DNA of 64,000 nucleotides from Bacteroidia bacterium. GTDB taxonomy: Bacteria > Bacteroidota > Bacteroidia > Bacteroidales > CAJPTX01. Positions 18,301 through 25,762 of the stretch are shown here, piece after piece (position 1 is the stretch's first letter; each line of letters opens with the position of its first letter). Location of the stretch: assembly GCA_905373475.1 (NCBI GenBank), contig CAJPTC010000004.1:35560-99559 (forward strand). The letters run 5' to 3'. The notes beneath the pieces are model-generated. The model saw only the letters and a list, made by a program, of their open reading frames with translations, was not told the DNA's origin and did no database searches. The position numbers and the translations under genes are program-made.

Positions 18301-20916
18301 ATAAGCGCGCTCGTCATCTTGATCGACCTGCATACGAATGTGCGTAAGACCAGGCTTAACACCACGAACCTTGAGCTTTTTCTCGGCACTCATTTTAGTG
18401 TAAGTTATAAACCCTTCGGGTATAAGCTTCACCGTAGGTTCGTTGGTAGTCCCCTCTACAGTATAAGATATGAACTTCTCCCCGTCCTTTTTCACTCTTA
18501 CCTTTAGCGGCTCTGCAATAAGCAGCAAGCGAGGCGCTTTAGTGTCTCCCGTAAACTTCCATTGCCTTTCAGCCTTTAGTTTATTTCTCTCATCCTCCGA
18601 CTCCTTATAGCGGAGCTTGGTCGCCACTACGCTAATATTTCGTGGGTTAGTTTCCTTATTCGCATACCAGCCCTTAATGGAACGGTCATAGTTTGCAACC
18701 CCCATCCCTGAATTGGAGAGTGTAATTTCACCACTCAAGCTGGCGAGATTCCACTTGCCAAGCGAATAATTAAAGGCTTTAGCATTATTGAACGCATTGT
18801 ACAAAGATTGCACTTGCGAGGTTTTCCAATTACTTATATCCGAGTTAAATTTGGAGGCTTCCATAAAAATGGAGTCCATATTGGTTACCTTTTCCACATT
18901 CCAAGCACTTAGATCAGAATTGAAGCTAGAACATGCAAAGAACATGGCAGAAAGATCCTCTGCCTTGCCCACATCCCATTTACTCAAGTCGCTATTGAAA
19001 AGACTACACCCGTAGAACATACCTGAAAAATTTTGGCAATTGTCTACTTTCCACTTGCTGAGATCTGCAGAGAAAACACTCACATCAGGACCTACGGGGG
19101 TGTCACTCTGATACTTAACACTACGAAATGCATGAGACATGTCCACCACTTGCCTTACATTCCACTTCTCAAGCCCCACACCGCGGAATTTCTTTGCATT
19201 TTCAAACATAGATTGCATATAAAGCAACTTCTTGAAATTCCAAGCACTCAGATCAGAATCAAATAAAAAACAATTCTGAAACATCCCAGCAGCATCCTCT
19301 ACATTCTCTACAAACCAATCTTTAAGATCTGATTGGAAGCTAGCGCATCCGTAGAACATCTCTCGAGTAATACGAGCACGAAGCAATTTCCAGTCTTTCA
19401 GATCAGCCGTGAAATAAGGAGACCACTTAAACATGCTTGTAAAATCTTGCCCTTTACGTACGTCCCAACCATCGATGCCAACCACTGGTGTAACGATAAC
19501 TGCAAACATCGAAGCAAAATCTTCACAACTACTCACATCCCATTTTGAGAAGTTGGTATTTTTCGTGTTCGCTTGGGAGAACATGGCGCGCATTTTCTTT
19601 ACCTTTCCAACCTTCCAGTCGTCTAACTTCTCTGCTAAGGAAGGAACATACGTAAACATAAAAGACATGTTCTCCACATTCTCTACACGATTTGCCCATT
19701 CCGCCAAACCTCTCCCCCGAAACTTGATGCATGAATTGAAAAGCCCCGACATGTTCTTAACATTATCTACACGCCACTCTTTCATATCTTGATCGAACTG
19801 CGAACATCCGTTGAACATATTACTAATATCCTCCGTCTGATTCCCTAGCTTCATCCACTTATCCAACCCCTCGCCAGTGAAAGCAGTGCAATAAGCAAAC
19901 ATATTCGCGAAACTCTTTACTTTAAGCACTTTGTCTGCCCATTTCTCGAAATTGACCTTTTTCTCATTGTCTAGCGCACTACATTTGTAGAACATCTCAG
20001 ACATAAATTCTGCCTTAGAGACATCCCAATTGTCAGGCTTAAAGGCGAGGTTGCGACAACCATAGAACATCTGGCTGAAATTTTTTGCATTCGATACGTT
20101 CCACTCATCAAGTCCATCCCCTAGAAACGCAATGCAGTCGTTAAACATACCTTGGAAGTATTTGGCTTTACTCGTGTAATTTTTCCATCCAGCTAGATTT
20201 TGATTGAACTTAGTACAGCCCGAGAACATGCTTTGGAACTTTTCACAATTAGCTGGTTTCCAACTACTAATCCCATCACCTGTAAAAGCGAGACACCCTG
20301 AAAAGACGTTAGACATATTCTCTATTTTAGACACATCCCATTTATCCAGACTTTTAATTTTGGATAACTTGGTACAACCTTGAAACATAGATTGTATATT
20401 CCTAAAATCACCCCTAGGAGCATCCAGAGCTGATATCTCATCCAGCTCTGCACAGTCCTTGAATGCAGCAAACATGGAAATATAGTTCATTTTAGAGCCC
20501 CAGCAGAGTATATCTTTCAAGAAAGCTCGAGAACCATTATCTGACATACGAATACGAAAATTTGTAGCTTTAATTTCCAGTATATACGTTTGCCCGCTCT
20601 TTAACTTTTTGTCTGTTACATTCTTCGTTACCTCCTTTATCTCCAAGACACCACTGTAATAATTCTTGGGAGACGTGAATGTAGCACTCGTACTTTCGGT
20701 GCTCAGGTAGCAGGAATACTGTAGTTTTTCCCCGTAAATAGGCAAAACAATCTTCGGGTTAGTTCCCGAAACAGTCCACTTCGTCACAAAGTTTTGCGAA
20801 TCCCAAGGCACAGCAATAGCATTGGAAGTCGCTAACAGGACGACAAAAAGTGCCGTCAAGAGCGACACTGCAAGCCGTCGTCCAACTCGCAATTGGTTTA
20901 CATACTCTCTGAACAT
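15373..20916 (-). CDS. Giant surface protein: DUF285 repeats, Big_2 Ig-like domains, type IX sorting domain
   Basis: A 1847-residue exported protein. Residues 1-36 are a long signal peptide. Residues ~140-720 hold roughly twenty DUF285 (BspA/Mycoplasma lipoprotein type) repeats of the pattern MFxxCxxFxxDLSxWDVxxVxxM. Residues ~790-1745 hold about ten bacterial Ig-like Big_2 domains (phrases like SLPTSVTMFVGD and GVVTGIEEGEVEIEV). The last ~75 residues (VYPNPFADVLRF to SAGFYLLRLYS and HKLVKR) are a Por secretion (T9SS type A) sorting domain, so the protein should cross the outer membrane by the type IX system and be anchored to the surface. Likely an adhesin or host-contact protein; no enzyme domain is seen. 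It is monocistronic and ends at a terminator. Confidence 0.9.
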   Translation of the reverse strand: MFREYVNQLRVGRRLAVSLLTALFVVLLATSNAIAVPWDSQNFVTKWTVSGTNPKIVLPIYGEKLQYSCYLSTESTSATFTSPKNYYSGVLEIKEVTKNVTDKKLKSGQTYILEIKATNFRIRMSDNGSRAFLKDILCWGSKMNYISMFAAFKDCAELDEISALDAPRGDFRNIQSMFQGCTKLSKIKSLDKWDVSKIENMSNVFSGCLAFTGDGISSWKPANCEKFQSMFSGCTKFNQNLAGWKNYTSKAKYFQGMFNDCIAFLGDGLDEWNVSNAKNFSQMFYGCRNLAFKPDNWDVSKAEFMSEMFYKCSALDNEKKVNFEKWADKVLKVKSFANMFAYCTAFTGEGLDKWMKLGNQTEDISNMFNGCSQFDQDMKEWRVDNVKNMSGLFNSCIKFRGRGLAEWANRVENVENMSFMFTYVPSLAEKLDDWKVGKVKKMRAMFSQANTKNTNFSKWDVSSCEDFASMFAVIVTPVVGIDGWDVRKGQDFTSMFKWSPYFTADLKDWKLLRARITREMFYGCASFQSDLKDWFVENVEDAAGMFQNCFLFDSDLSAWNFKKLLYMQSMFENAKKFRGVGLEKWNVRQVVDMSHAFRSVKYQSDTPVGPDVSVFSADLSKWKVDNCQNFSGMFYGCSLFNSDLSKWDVGKAEDLSAMFFACSSFNSDLSAWNVEKVTNMDSIFMEASKFNSDISNWKTSQVQSLYNAFNNAKAFNYSLGKWNLASLSGEITLSNSGMGVANYDRSIKGWYANKETNPRNISVVATKLRYKESEDERNKLKAERQWKFTGDTKAPRLLLIAEPLKVRVKKDGEKFISYTVEGTTNEPTVKLIPEGFITYTKMSAEKKLKVRGVKPGLTHIRMQVDQDDERAYDDCDVLCYIAISDFEFAHPEYRLAIHDKLDLKKELAIKPQDATYPNAVKFTSKDLAKATVDEKTGVVTGIEEGEVEIEVESTDGDDASDAVKKTIKIIVHRVEVESITLLPEPGAWIGVGRKLELQVVFNPANTTDKEYELKLGTEDILKLEDNTVTGIKPGICVVTATTKKGNKSATSTIQVVKDYVPVANVVLDDHELRLPVRSKKTLTYRIAPGKASNKAVFWKSSDPEVASIDRDGVLTGLKEGKTTITVWSAENKNAGDVCEVEVFIREVTSITLLDKDKPIEVAQGAKASSLRYKIEPEDASDLDVEWTSSDENIIKVNKKTGELEGVAIGGPVQITVKALGSGSTDVEDVHEQVKCVRLVPTTGLSLPTSVTMFVGDRLESFVATFQPDDATDRQVTWTVEKQDIAAYDEVNSVLTALSVGETKLKVALVSDPSITAECTINVRAHIYATDIVLDPTTLTLGVDQEYILAMFVEPANASKVDVDWTVEDADGAISFDNTTHLVKGVKVGTATIHVALKSDPDKKASCVVTVVEAKTTTDVKFDIDPAEYEIEYGATLDLKTKLVFTPADATDRYLEWESASSDVVSVVNGVVKGLKVSTDGVVITMKLHSNPAITKTCLVKVKPPVVPLAIRLNTNEIKIRVDDIRTLFVKEFVPETATDRDVVWSTSDATKVQVDTEGKITAMAIGRAYITVALRSNPLVTDICMVEVLDKNTSALVTAIQIEDIAVTEGRTEALKITFEPQDATERRLYFEGIDADSFSIVDGKVRGIKPCEAVEVTAYLVSDPAVKTTFKVTIKPLVPVTSFAINHESILLYELNEAYLRVVTNPADADVSGVEWVSDDPTICTVQNGIVYGVAPGEANVIARLNGSSATCKVTVKAQTGKTGIEDDRLRAVLVYPNPFADVLRFKNADLQVVRYELLDGMGRIVRSANVTDAEVIVETRDLSAGFYLLRLYSESAVVTHKLVKR

Positions 20917-21130
20917 ATCTTTATTTTTTTATTTGCAATCCAAGAAGCGTACAGATCTTCTACACGCCGTAACAAACCATGCAATAATACGATTATTATC
21001 GGTATAATGTGACGTAAAATCATAACATTTAGACGAAAGTCAGCCCACTAACTAGCAAAGAGACCTTTGTTTTGATAAACTCGTATGCAAAATGAGGAAG
21101 AAAAGCGTAAAACACAAAGCACTTATTTCG

Positions 21131-21138
21131 TACTTTTG
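21131..21138 (+). promoter_or_regulatory. -7 element for the aspartokinase gene
   Basis: TACTTTTG, 18 bp upstream of the ATG at 21157, giving a leader of about 10-12 nt. No -33 TTG at the expected distance. No TAnnTTTG was found on the minus strand for the divergent surface-protein gene. Confidence 0.5.
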
Positions 21139-21156
21139 GTCGTAAATACAAAATGA

Positions 21157-22470
21157 ATGGAGATTGAGGTACATAAGTTTGGAGGCGCATCGCTTGCCAA
21201 CCCAGACGGCGTAAGACGCATGGGGGCAATCGTGCAACAGCTTTACAAGGGCAAAAAACTCCTGCTCGTAGTAAGCGCCATGGGGAAGACAACCAATGCT
21301 CTAGAAAACGCACTGTCAGTAGCTCTAGAGCACGGCAATATTGCTGAAGCGCTGCTTCCGATAGCAACGTTGCACAACGAAATGCTAAGGCAACTCGGAT
21401 TAGAGCCCGAAGCCACGAAGAACGTTATGCGTCTTTTGAACGATCTGGGTGTTTTGCTCTCCAATCTCCCCACAGCCGACTACGACGAGCTTTACGATCA
21501 GGTGATAGCGAACGGCGAACTACTTTCTTCGCTCATCTTCGCAGCGCACCTTGCACAAATGGGGCTCGAGGTCGAATGGGTAGATGTGCGTGCCATACTC
21601 CGCACAAATAGTGCACACCGCAGCGCAATTATAGACAGTAGTATCTCTTCGCCACTGGTGCAAGCAAAATTTGCCAATTCCCCCAATAAGATATTTGTAA
21701 CACAGGGTTTCATTGCGTCAGACGCTGTAGGAGCCACCACAACTTTGGGACGCGAAGGCTCTGATTATTCTGCCGCTTTATTGGGTTGTTTTCTATCCGC
21801 GCAAAGCGTTTCCATTTGGAAAGACGTGCCTGGGTTGTTCAGTGCCGACCCCAAGCAATTCCCGAATGCACAACCGATAGCGGCGATAGATTACCGCGAG
21901 GTGATAGAGATGTCGTACAACGGGGCGAAAGTTATTCACGAAAAAGCCTTGAAACCGCTACAGAACGCTAACATACCGCTCTATGTACGAACGTTTCTCG
22001 CTCCCAACGAAGCGGGCACTTGTATAAACAATTGGCAGGAGGCAGAACGCCGCAATTGGGAAACGATACCACTCATTGCCGTACAAGAGCGACAGGTATT
22101 ACTAACCGTAAGTCCGCGCGACCTCTCCTTTGCCATACAGGATTATGTTAGCCGCGTATTTGAACTGGTACGCACCCACCATCTTACAGTACGACTCATT
22201 CAAAACTCTGCGGTGCGTTTTTCTCTTAGTATGGACTACGATGCGGTGCATTTCCCGCATCTTCTCGCGGCACTACACGAACAGTTCTACACCTCGTACA
22301 ACCTCGATGTGCTCTTACTGAGTATACGCCACATTCCCGCGCGCTGGCGTGAAATATTAACACAGTTCAACAACTACCTACTGCTACAAGAAACGCGGTC
22401 GACCGCACAATATCTCATACTCCGTAACGTATGGGAAGAGGAGCTTGCCCCTTTACTAAAGACCATGTAA
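21157..22470 (+). CDS. Aspartate kinase
   Basis: A 437-residue monofunctional aspartokinase, making beta-aspartyl phosphate in the lysine/threonine/methionine and diaminopimelate route. The amino-acid kinase domain covers about 1-280: KFGGASLANPDGVRRM at the start, LLVVSAMGKTTNAL, TLGREGSDYSAALLG for the substrate site, then DVPGLFSADPK and YNGAKVIHEKAL. The C-terminal ~140 residues are a degenerate ACT-type regulatory region. There is no homoserine dehydrogenase fusion. The start at 21157 was chosen because it gives the conserved opening KFGG at residue 8 and lies just behind the promoter. No terminator was seen; an intergenic repeat follows. Whether it is the lysC paralogue cannot be decided from sequence alone. 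Confidence 0.93.
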   Translation: MEIEVHKFGGASLANPDGVRRMGAIVQQLYKGKKLLLVVSAMGKTTNALENALSVALEHGNIAEALLPIATLHNEMLRQLGLEPEATKNVMRLLNDLGVLLSNLPTADYDELYDQVIANGELLSSLIFAAHLAQMGLEVEWVDVRAILRTNSAHRSAIIDSSISSPLVQAKFANSPNKIFVTQGFIASDAVGATTTLGREGSDYSAALLGCFLSAQSVSIWKDVPGLFSADPKQFPNAQPIAAIDYREVIEMSYNGAKVIHEKALKPLQNANIPLYVRTFLAPNEAGTCINNWQEAERRNWETIPLIAVQERQVLLTVSPRDLSFAIQDYVSRVFELVRTHHLTVRLIQNSAVRFSLSMDYDAVHFPHLLAALHEQFYTSYNLDVLLLSIRHIPARWREILTQFNNYLLLQETRSTAQYLILRNVWEEELAPLLKTM

Positions 22471-22502
22471 AGTAGCGCCCACGGCGCAAGTATAAATTCA
22501 GG

Positions 22503-22603
22503 TAGGAACGCGAAGCGAATAATAAAAAATACGCGTTGCGCATTTTAGGCGTTGTCCGTTAATTTCGTATTTCGATTTTCGAGCGAATCAGGTTTCGCTT
22601 CCA
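22503..22603. repeat. Dispersed intergenic repeat, single degenerate copy
   Basis: Contains the blocks gaagcgaataataaaaaa, gcgttgcgcatttt and gagcgaatcaggtttcgc, which recur at 34.65-34.73 kb, 37.3-38.06 kb and in part at 63.6-64 kb. The last block covers the stop codon of the convergent gene at 22588. Confidence 0.7.
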
Positions 22604-23085
22604 CGTATCGCGTTCCACTTCTCGAAGAAATCCGTGTCGCGCGTCCAAACGAGTTTCTTCCCGAAACCCAACCTGTTGTCGGTAAACTTAAGGTACGTTA
22701 CATCCAGCTGCCACAAATGCAAATCCATCAGATTCGCTACAGGGAAGCGCTTACAATATGCCTTCTCTGCCTCTTTCGCAATAGATGGCAAGAGCTGAAA
22801 TACTGACCCCTGAATCTGCAAACCACGTAGCACACCCACTACCGAACTCTCTAGCACAATACTAGCCGCCACGAAAGAATTGTGACAGATTTGACGAATA
22901 TGCTTCGTCTTAGAATCCGAGGAAAAGATAAAACACCTATGCTCGGGCAAGAAAACATAAAAAGCGTGACTACACCAAATATCCTCATCTACCGAGGTAC
23001 AAAGCGTAAGTACGTGATGCTGTGCGATGAAGCCTAGAATGCTATCTGGAATCGGGTGTTCTCCCTCGCCTCGTATACTACTCAT
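22588..23085 (-). CDS. Pyridoxamine 5'-phosphate oxidase-like flavin-binding protein
   Basis: A 165-residue protein of the split-barrel PNPOx-like fold, closest in feel to the YhbP/UPF0306 group. It opens with a helix (ILGFIAQHHVLTLCTS), then the strand pattern CSHAFYVFLPEHRCFIFSS and KTKHIRQICHNSFVAASIVL. Members bind FMN, F420 or haem and mostly lack a proven substrate. It overlaps the upstream SpoIIE-type phosphatase by 8 bp, so translation is probably coupled. Its last codons and stop lie in a dispersed repeat, so the C-terminus may have been altered by repeat insertion. Confidence 0.75.
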   Translation of the reverse strand: MSSIRGEGEHPIPDSILGFIAQHHVLTLCTSVDEDIWCSHAFYVFLPEHRCFIFSSDSKTKHIRQICHNSFVAASIVLESSVVGVLRGLQIQGSVFQLLPSIAKEAEKAYCKRFPVANLMDLHLWQLDVTYLKFTDNRLGFGKKLVWTRDTDFFEKWNAIRGSET

Positions 23086-24361
23086 GCTCCGCGGGAGAAA
23101 ATTTTAAGGCAACAATCGAGATGTCGTCAAAGGTTTCGCGAAGCCCCAAATATTCGTCATGCTCCATACGCGAAGCAATAGCCGTAACAAGTGCTCGAGG
23201 GTCTTTATAGCGCTGCAACAACCCCAACAAGAAATTGGTACTCGATACCTCCTTACCATCCACTCGCCACTCGGTTACACCATCGGTATAGCAGAGCAAC
23301 ATAGTTTCCTGAGTAAGAACTTCTTGTTCTACCACCAAACTCGGCAACTCCTCCAACATCGCCAACGCAACCGTACACGAATTCAATTGCCGCGCCTCAC
23401 CCGTCTGCATATTGTAGAGATACGGCGCATTGTGCCCCAAGTTTACATATTCCAACAAATGCGTCCGCACATTGTAGCGCGCAATAAACGCTGTGATATA
23501 GGCACTCGTCTCCTGTGCTACATCAAAGACTAGGTGATTAAGGCGCGTTACTATCTCATCTAGTGGGATACCTGACTGGCTTTGTGCCTTAAAATGCGCC
23601 TGATAGTTCGCCGTAAGAAGCGCGGCAGGGATACCTTTGCCAGAGACATCGCACACGCAAAACATCAGTTCCTCGTCGTTCAGTACTCGGACATCGAAAT
23701 AGTCGCCACCTACCTCATAAAAAGGTTGATAAAACGTGGCAATGTGTACCCCAGGCAGATTGGGCAAGCGTTCGGGACGAATGATGAACGAGCGCTGCAA
23801 ATTAGAAGCCAGCTCCAACTGACTTCGCATCTCTGTTTCCCGCTTCTGCCGCTCAATAGCAAACAAGTTACGCAGCCCGATGTAGGAGAGATAGGTTAAG
23901 GTCTGCGCAAAAGTGAGATGGATAATAATCGGACTAACACCACGCACCCGATCGTTGGTATCACCCAAGAGTACAAAGGCTTGCGGCTCGCTTCCTTGCA
24001 GCACAGGGATAATCAGGTCTATCTCACGCAGTCCCACAGAACTGTTGCTACTCACAATGGTCGTGCGCGTGTACGAGAAGAGGTCACGTTCTACCTCAAT
24101 CGCCTCAACATCCTCAGCAGCACAATTAACATTGAGTAGCAAGCGCCACCCCTCTTCTACCCGAAAATAGTACAGAATACGGTTAATATCCAGATCCTCC
24201 TGCAAGATCTTGTTGAACCGCTTCAGAAGTCCTCCTGTAGAGTTATCAACTCCGAACTCAGAGGTATAATCAAGAAGCGCCTTAAGCTTGAGTAAATTCA
24301 ACTTAAGGCGTTCATCTTGCGTACTACTTCTGGAGTTAGCACTCCCGACCAATACAGCCAT
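23078..24361 (-). CDS. PP2C/SpoIIE-type serine/threonine phosphatase
   Basis: A 427-residue cytoplasmic protein. Residues ~20-190 look like a GAF-type sensor domain (LLKLKALLDYTSEFGVD, then LLKRFNKILQEDLD). The C-terminal half is a SpoIIE/RsbU phosphatase, with metal-binding motifs YEVGGDYFDV, FCVCDVSGKGIPAALL, CYTDGVTE and the ending TFDDISIVALKF. Such enzymes usually dephosphorylate an anti-sigma-antagonist (STAS) protein in partner-switching stress pathways; no STAS or anti-sigma gene is nearby. It is probably the fifth gene of the psd-tig-clpP-efp unit and is coupled to the PNPOx-like gene. Confidence 0.88.
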   Translation of the reverse strand: MAVLVGSANSRSSTQDERLKLNLLKLKALLDYTSEFGVDNSTGGLLKRFNKILQEDLDINRILYYFRVEEGWRLLLNVNCAAEDVEAIEVERDLFSYTRTTIVSSNSSVGLREIDLIIPVLQGSEPQAFVLLGDTNDRVRGVSPIIIHLTFAQTLTYLSYIGLRNLFAIERQKRETEMRSQLELASNLQRSFIIRPERLPNLPGVHIATFYQPFYEVGGDYFDVRVLNDEELMFCVCDVSGKGIPAALLTANYQAHFKAQSQSGIPLDEIVTRLNHLVFDVAQETSAYITAFIARYNVRTHLLEYVNLGHNAPYLYNMQTGEARQLNSCTVALAMLEELPSLVVEQEVLTQETMLLCYTDGVTEWRVDGKEVSSTNFLLGLLQRYKDPRALVTAIASRMEHDEYLGLRETFDDISIVALKFSPAEHE

Positions 24362-24439
24362 CAGATTTACAGACCTCTCAAACGCTCTACCTCGTCATGC
24401 AAGAGAAAACGCTGTTTGTACAAAAAGCTGTACAGCGAT

Positions 24440-25009
24440 CTAGGATTTCACACGTTCGGAGTATTCGCGCGTACGCGTATCTACTCGAATCTTTTCGCCC
24501 GATACAATGAAAAGTGGCACGTTTACCACAGCACCTGTCTCTAACTCTGCTTGTTTCAGAGCAGTAGAAGATGCCGTATCGCCGCGCACTCCAGGTTCTG
24601 TATAGGTAACCTCGAGTTCCACGAAGGGAGGCAATTCGCAAGTAAGTACACGCTCCTCATCAGCATGAACCAACACTTGGCAAATCTGTCCTTCCTTCAG
24701 CAAATCGTTGTTTTCCACCAAAGCAGGGTCAAGGTAGATCTCCTCAAAAGTCTCGGTGTGCATGAAATGCAGACCCAGATCGTCTTTGTACAAATACTGA
24801 TATGGGCGCGTCTCTACACGAATGGGGTTAATTTTTACCCCAGCATTGAAAGTATTCTCGAGGGTACGCCCTGTTTCCAAATTCTTCAATTTCGTACGGA
24901 CAAACGCACCGCCTTTCCCTGGTTTTACGTGTTGAAAATAGGTAACAACATAAAGCTTTCCATTGAACTCTATGCACATCCCCGTACGAAAATCTGCCGT
25001 TGTAGCCAT
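24440..25009 (-). CDS. efp: Translation elongation factor P
   Basis: A 189-residue EF-P of normal length. It enters stalled ribosomes between P and E sites and helps form bonds at proline runs. Three domains: KOW-like 1-65, OB 66-128 and C-terminal OB 129-189. The tip loop is KPGKGGAFVRT with K32 at the place that is modified in E. coli (K34), so this is a lysine-type EF-P, not the arginine type that is rhamnosylated. No modifying enzyme gene is in the window. The C-terminal signature GAVVNVPLFI is present. It follows clpP by 50 bp. Confidence 0.96.
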   Translation of the reverse strand: MATTADFRTGMCIEFNGKLYVVTYFQHVKPGKGGAFVRTKLKNLETGRTLENTFNAGVKINPIRVETRPYQYLYKDDLGLHFMHTETFEEIYLDPALVENNDLLKEGQICQVLVHADEERVLTCELPPFVELEVTYTEPGVRGDTASSTALKQAELETGAVVNVPLFIVSGEKIRVDTRTREYSERVKS

Positions 25010-25059
25010 CTAACTTACTATTCTACTACTAATTATAATTCAAACTACTCTTCCAAAAC

Positions 25060-25755
25060 CTACTCCTGTGCACGCTTTTCCATCACCTTATCGATCATAC
25101 CGTAGGCAACAGCCTCTTTTGCCGACATCCAGTAATCGCGATCGGTGTCCTCGTGCACCCTTTCTACGGTTTGCCCCGTATGTTTCGACAATATCTCGTT
25201 CAATTCAGCTCGTGCCAACTTTATTTCACGTGCCTCGATCTCTATATCCGACGCCTGACCGCGTACTCCCCCTAGGGGCTGATGTATCATTACGCGCGCA
25301 TGGGGCAAGGCGGAACGTTTTCCCGTCGTGCCTGCAGCCAAAAGAACCGCAGCCATAGACGCCGCCATGCCTGTACATATCGTAGCAACATCCGAAGAGA
25401 GGTACTGCATCGTATCGTATATCCCCAAACCGCCGTGCAAAACGCCACCAGGCGAATTGATATACATGTTGATGTCGCGCCCTCCGTCCCCCGACATTGA
25501 CTCGAGGAAAAGAAGCTGCGCCTGTATGATATTCGCCACGTCGTCGTCAATCGGGACGCCCAAAAATATGATACGATCCATAAGGAGGCGCGAGAAGACA
25601 TCCATAACCTGCACGTTCATCTGCCGCTCAATCACCACCTGCGGATTGATGTAATTGGCAGTCCAGTCGGCATAACGCTTGAGGGTGAGAGAACTCAGCC
25701 CCCGTACGCCTCGCGCATAACTCTGAAATTCTCGCTCTAAATTCTTTTCAGCCAT
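25060..25755 (-). CDS. clpP: ATP-dependent Clp protease proteolytic subunit
   Basis: A 231-residue serine protease that forms the double heptamer fed by ClpX or ClpC. Catalytic triad: S133 (GMAASMAAV), H158 (MIHQPLGG) and D207 (DRDYWMSAKEA). I start it at the ATG at 25755, giving MAEKNLEREFQSYARG; a longer reading from 25788 would overlap the stop of tig by 26 bp and adds only a basic tail. It lies 7 bp downstream of tig, which fits the usual tig-clpP pairing; clpX is split off 2.4 kb upstream. Confidence 0.95.
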   Translation of the reverse strand: MAEKNLEREFQSYARGVRGLSSLTLKRYADWTANYINPQVVIERQMNVQVMDVFSRLLMDRIIFLGVPIDDDVANIIQAQLLFLESMSGDGGRDINMYINSPGGVLHGGLGIYDTMQYLSSDVATICTGMAASMAAVLLAAGTTGKRSALPHARVMIHQPLGGVRGQASDIEIEAREIKLARAELNEILSKHTGQTVERVHEDTDRDYWMSAKEAVAYGMIDKVMEKRAQE

Positions 25756-25762
25756 CCGTAGC

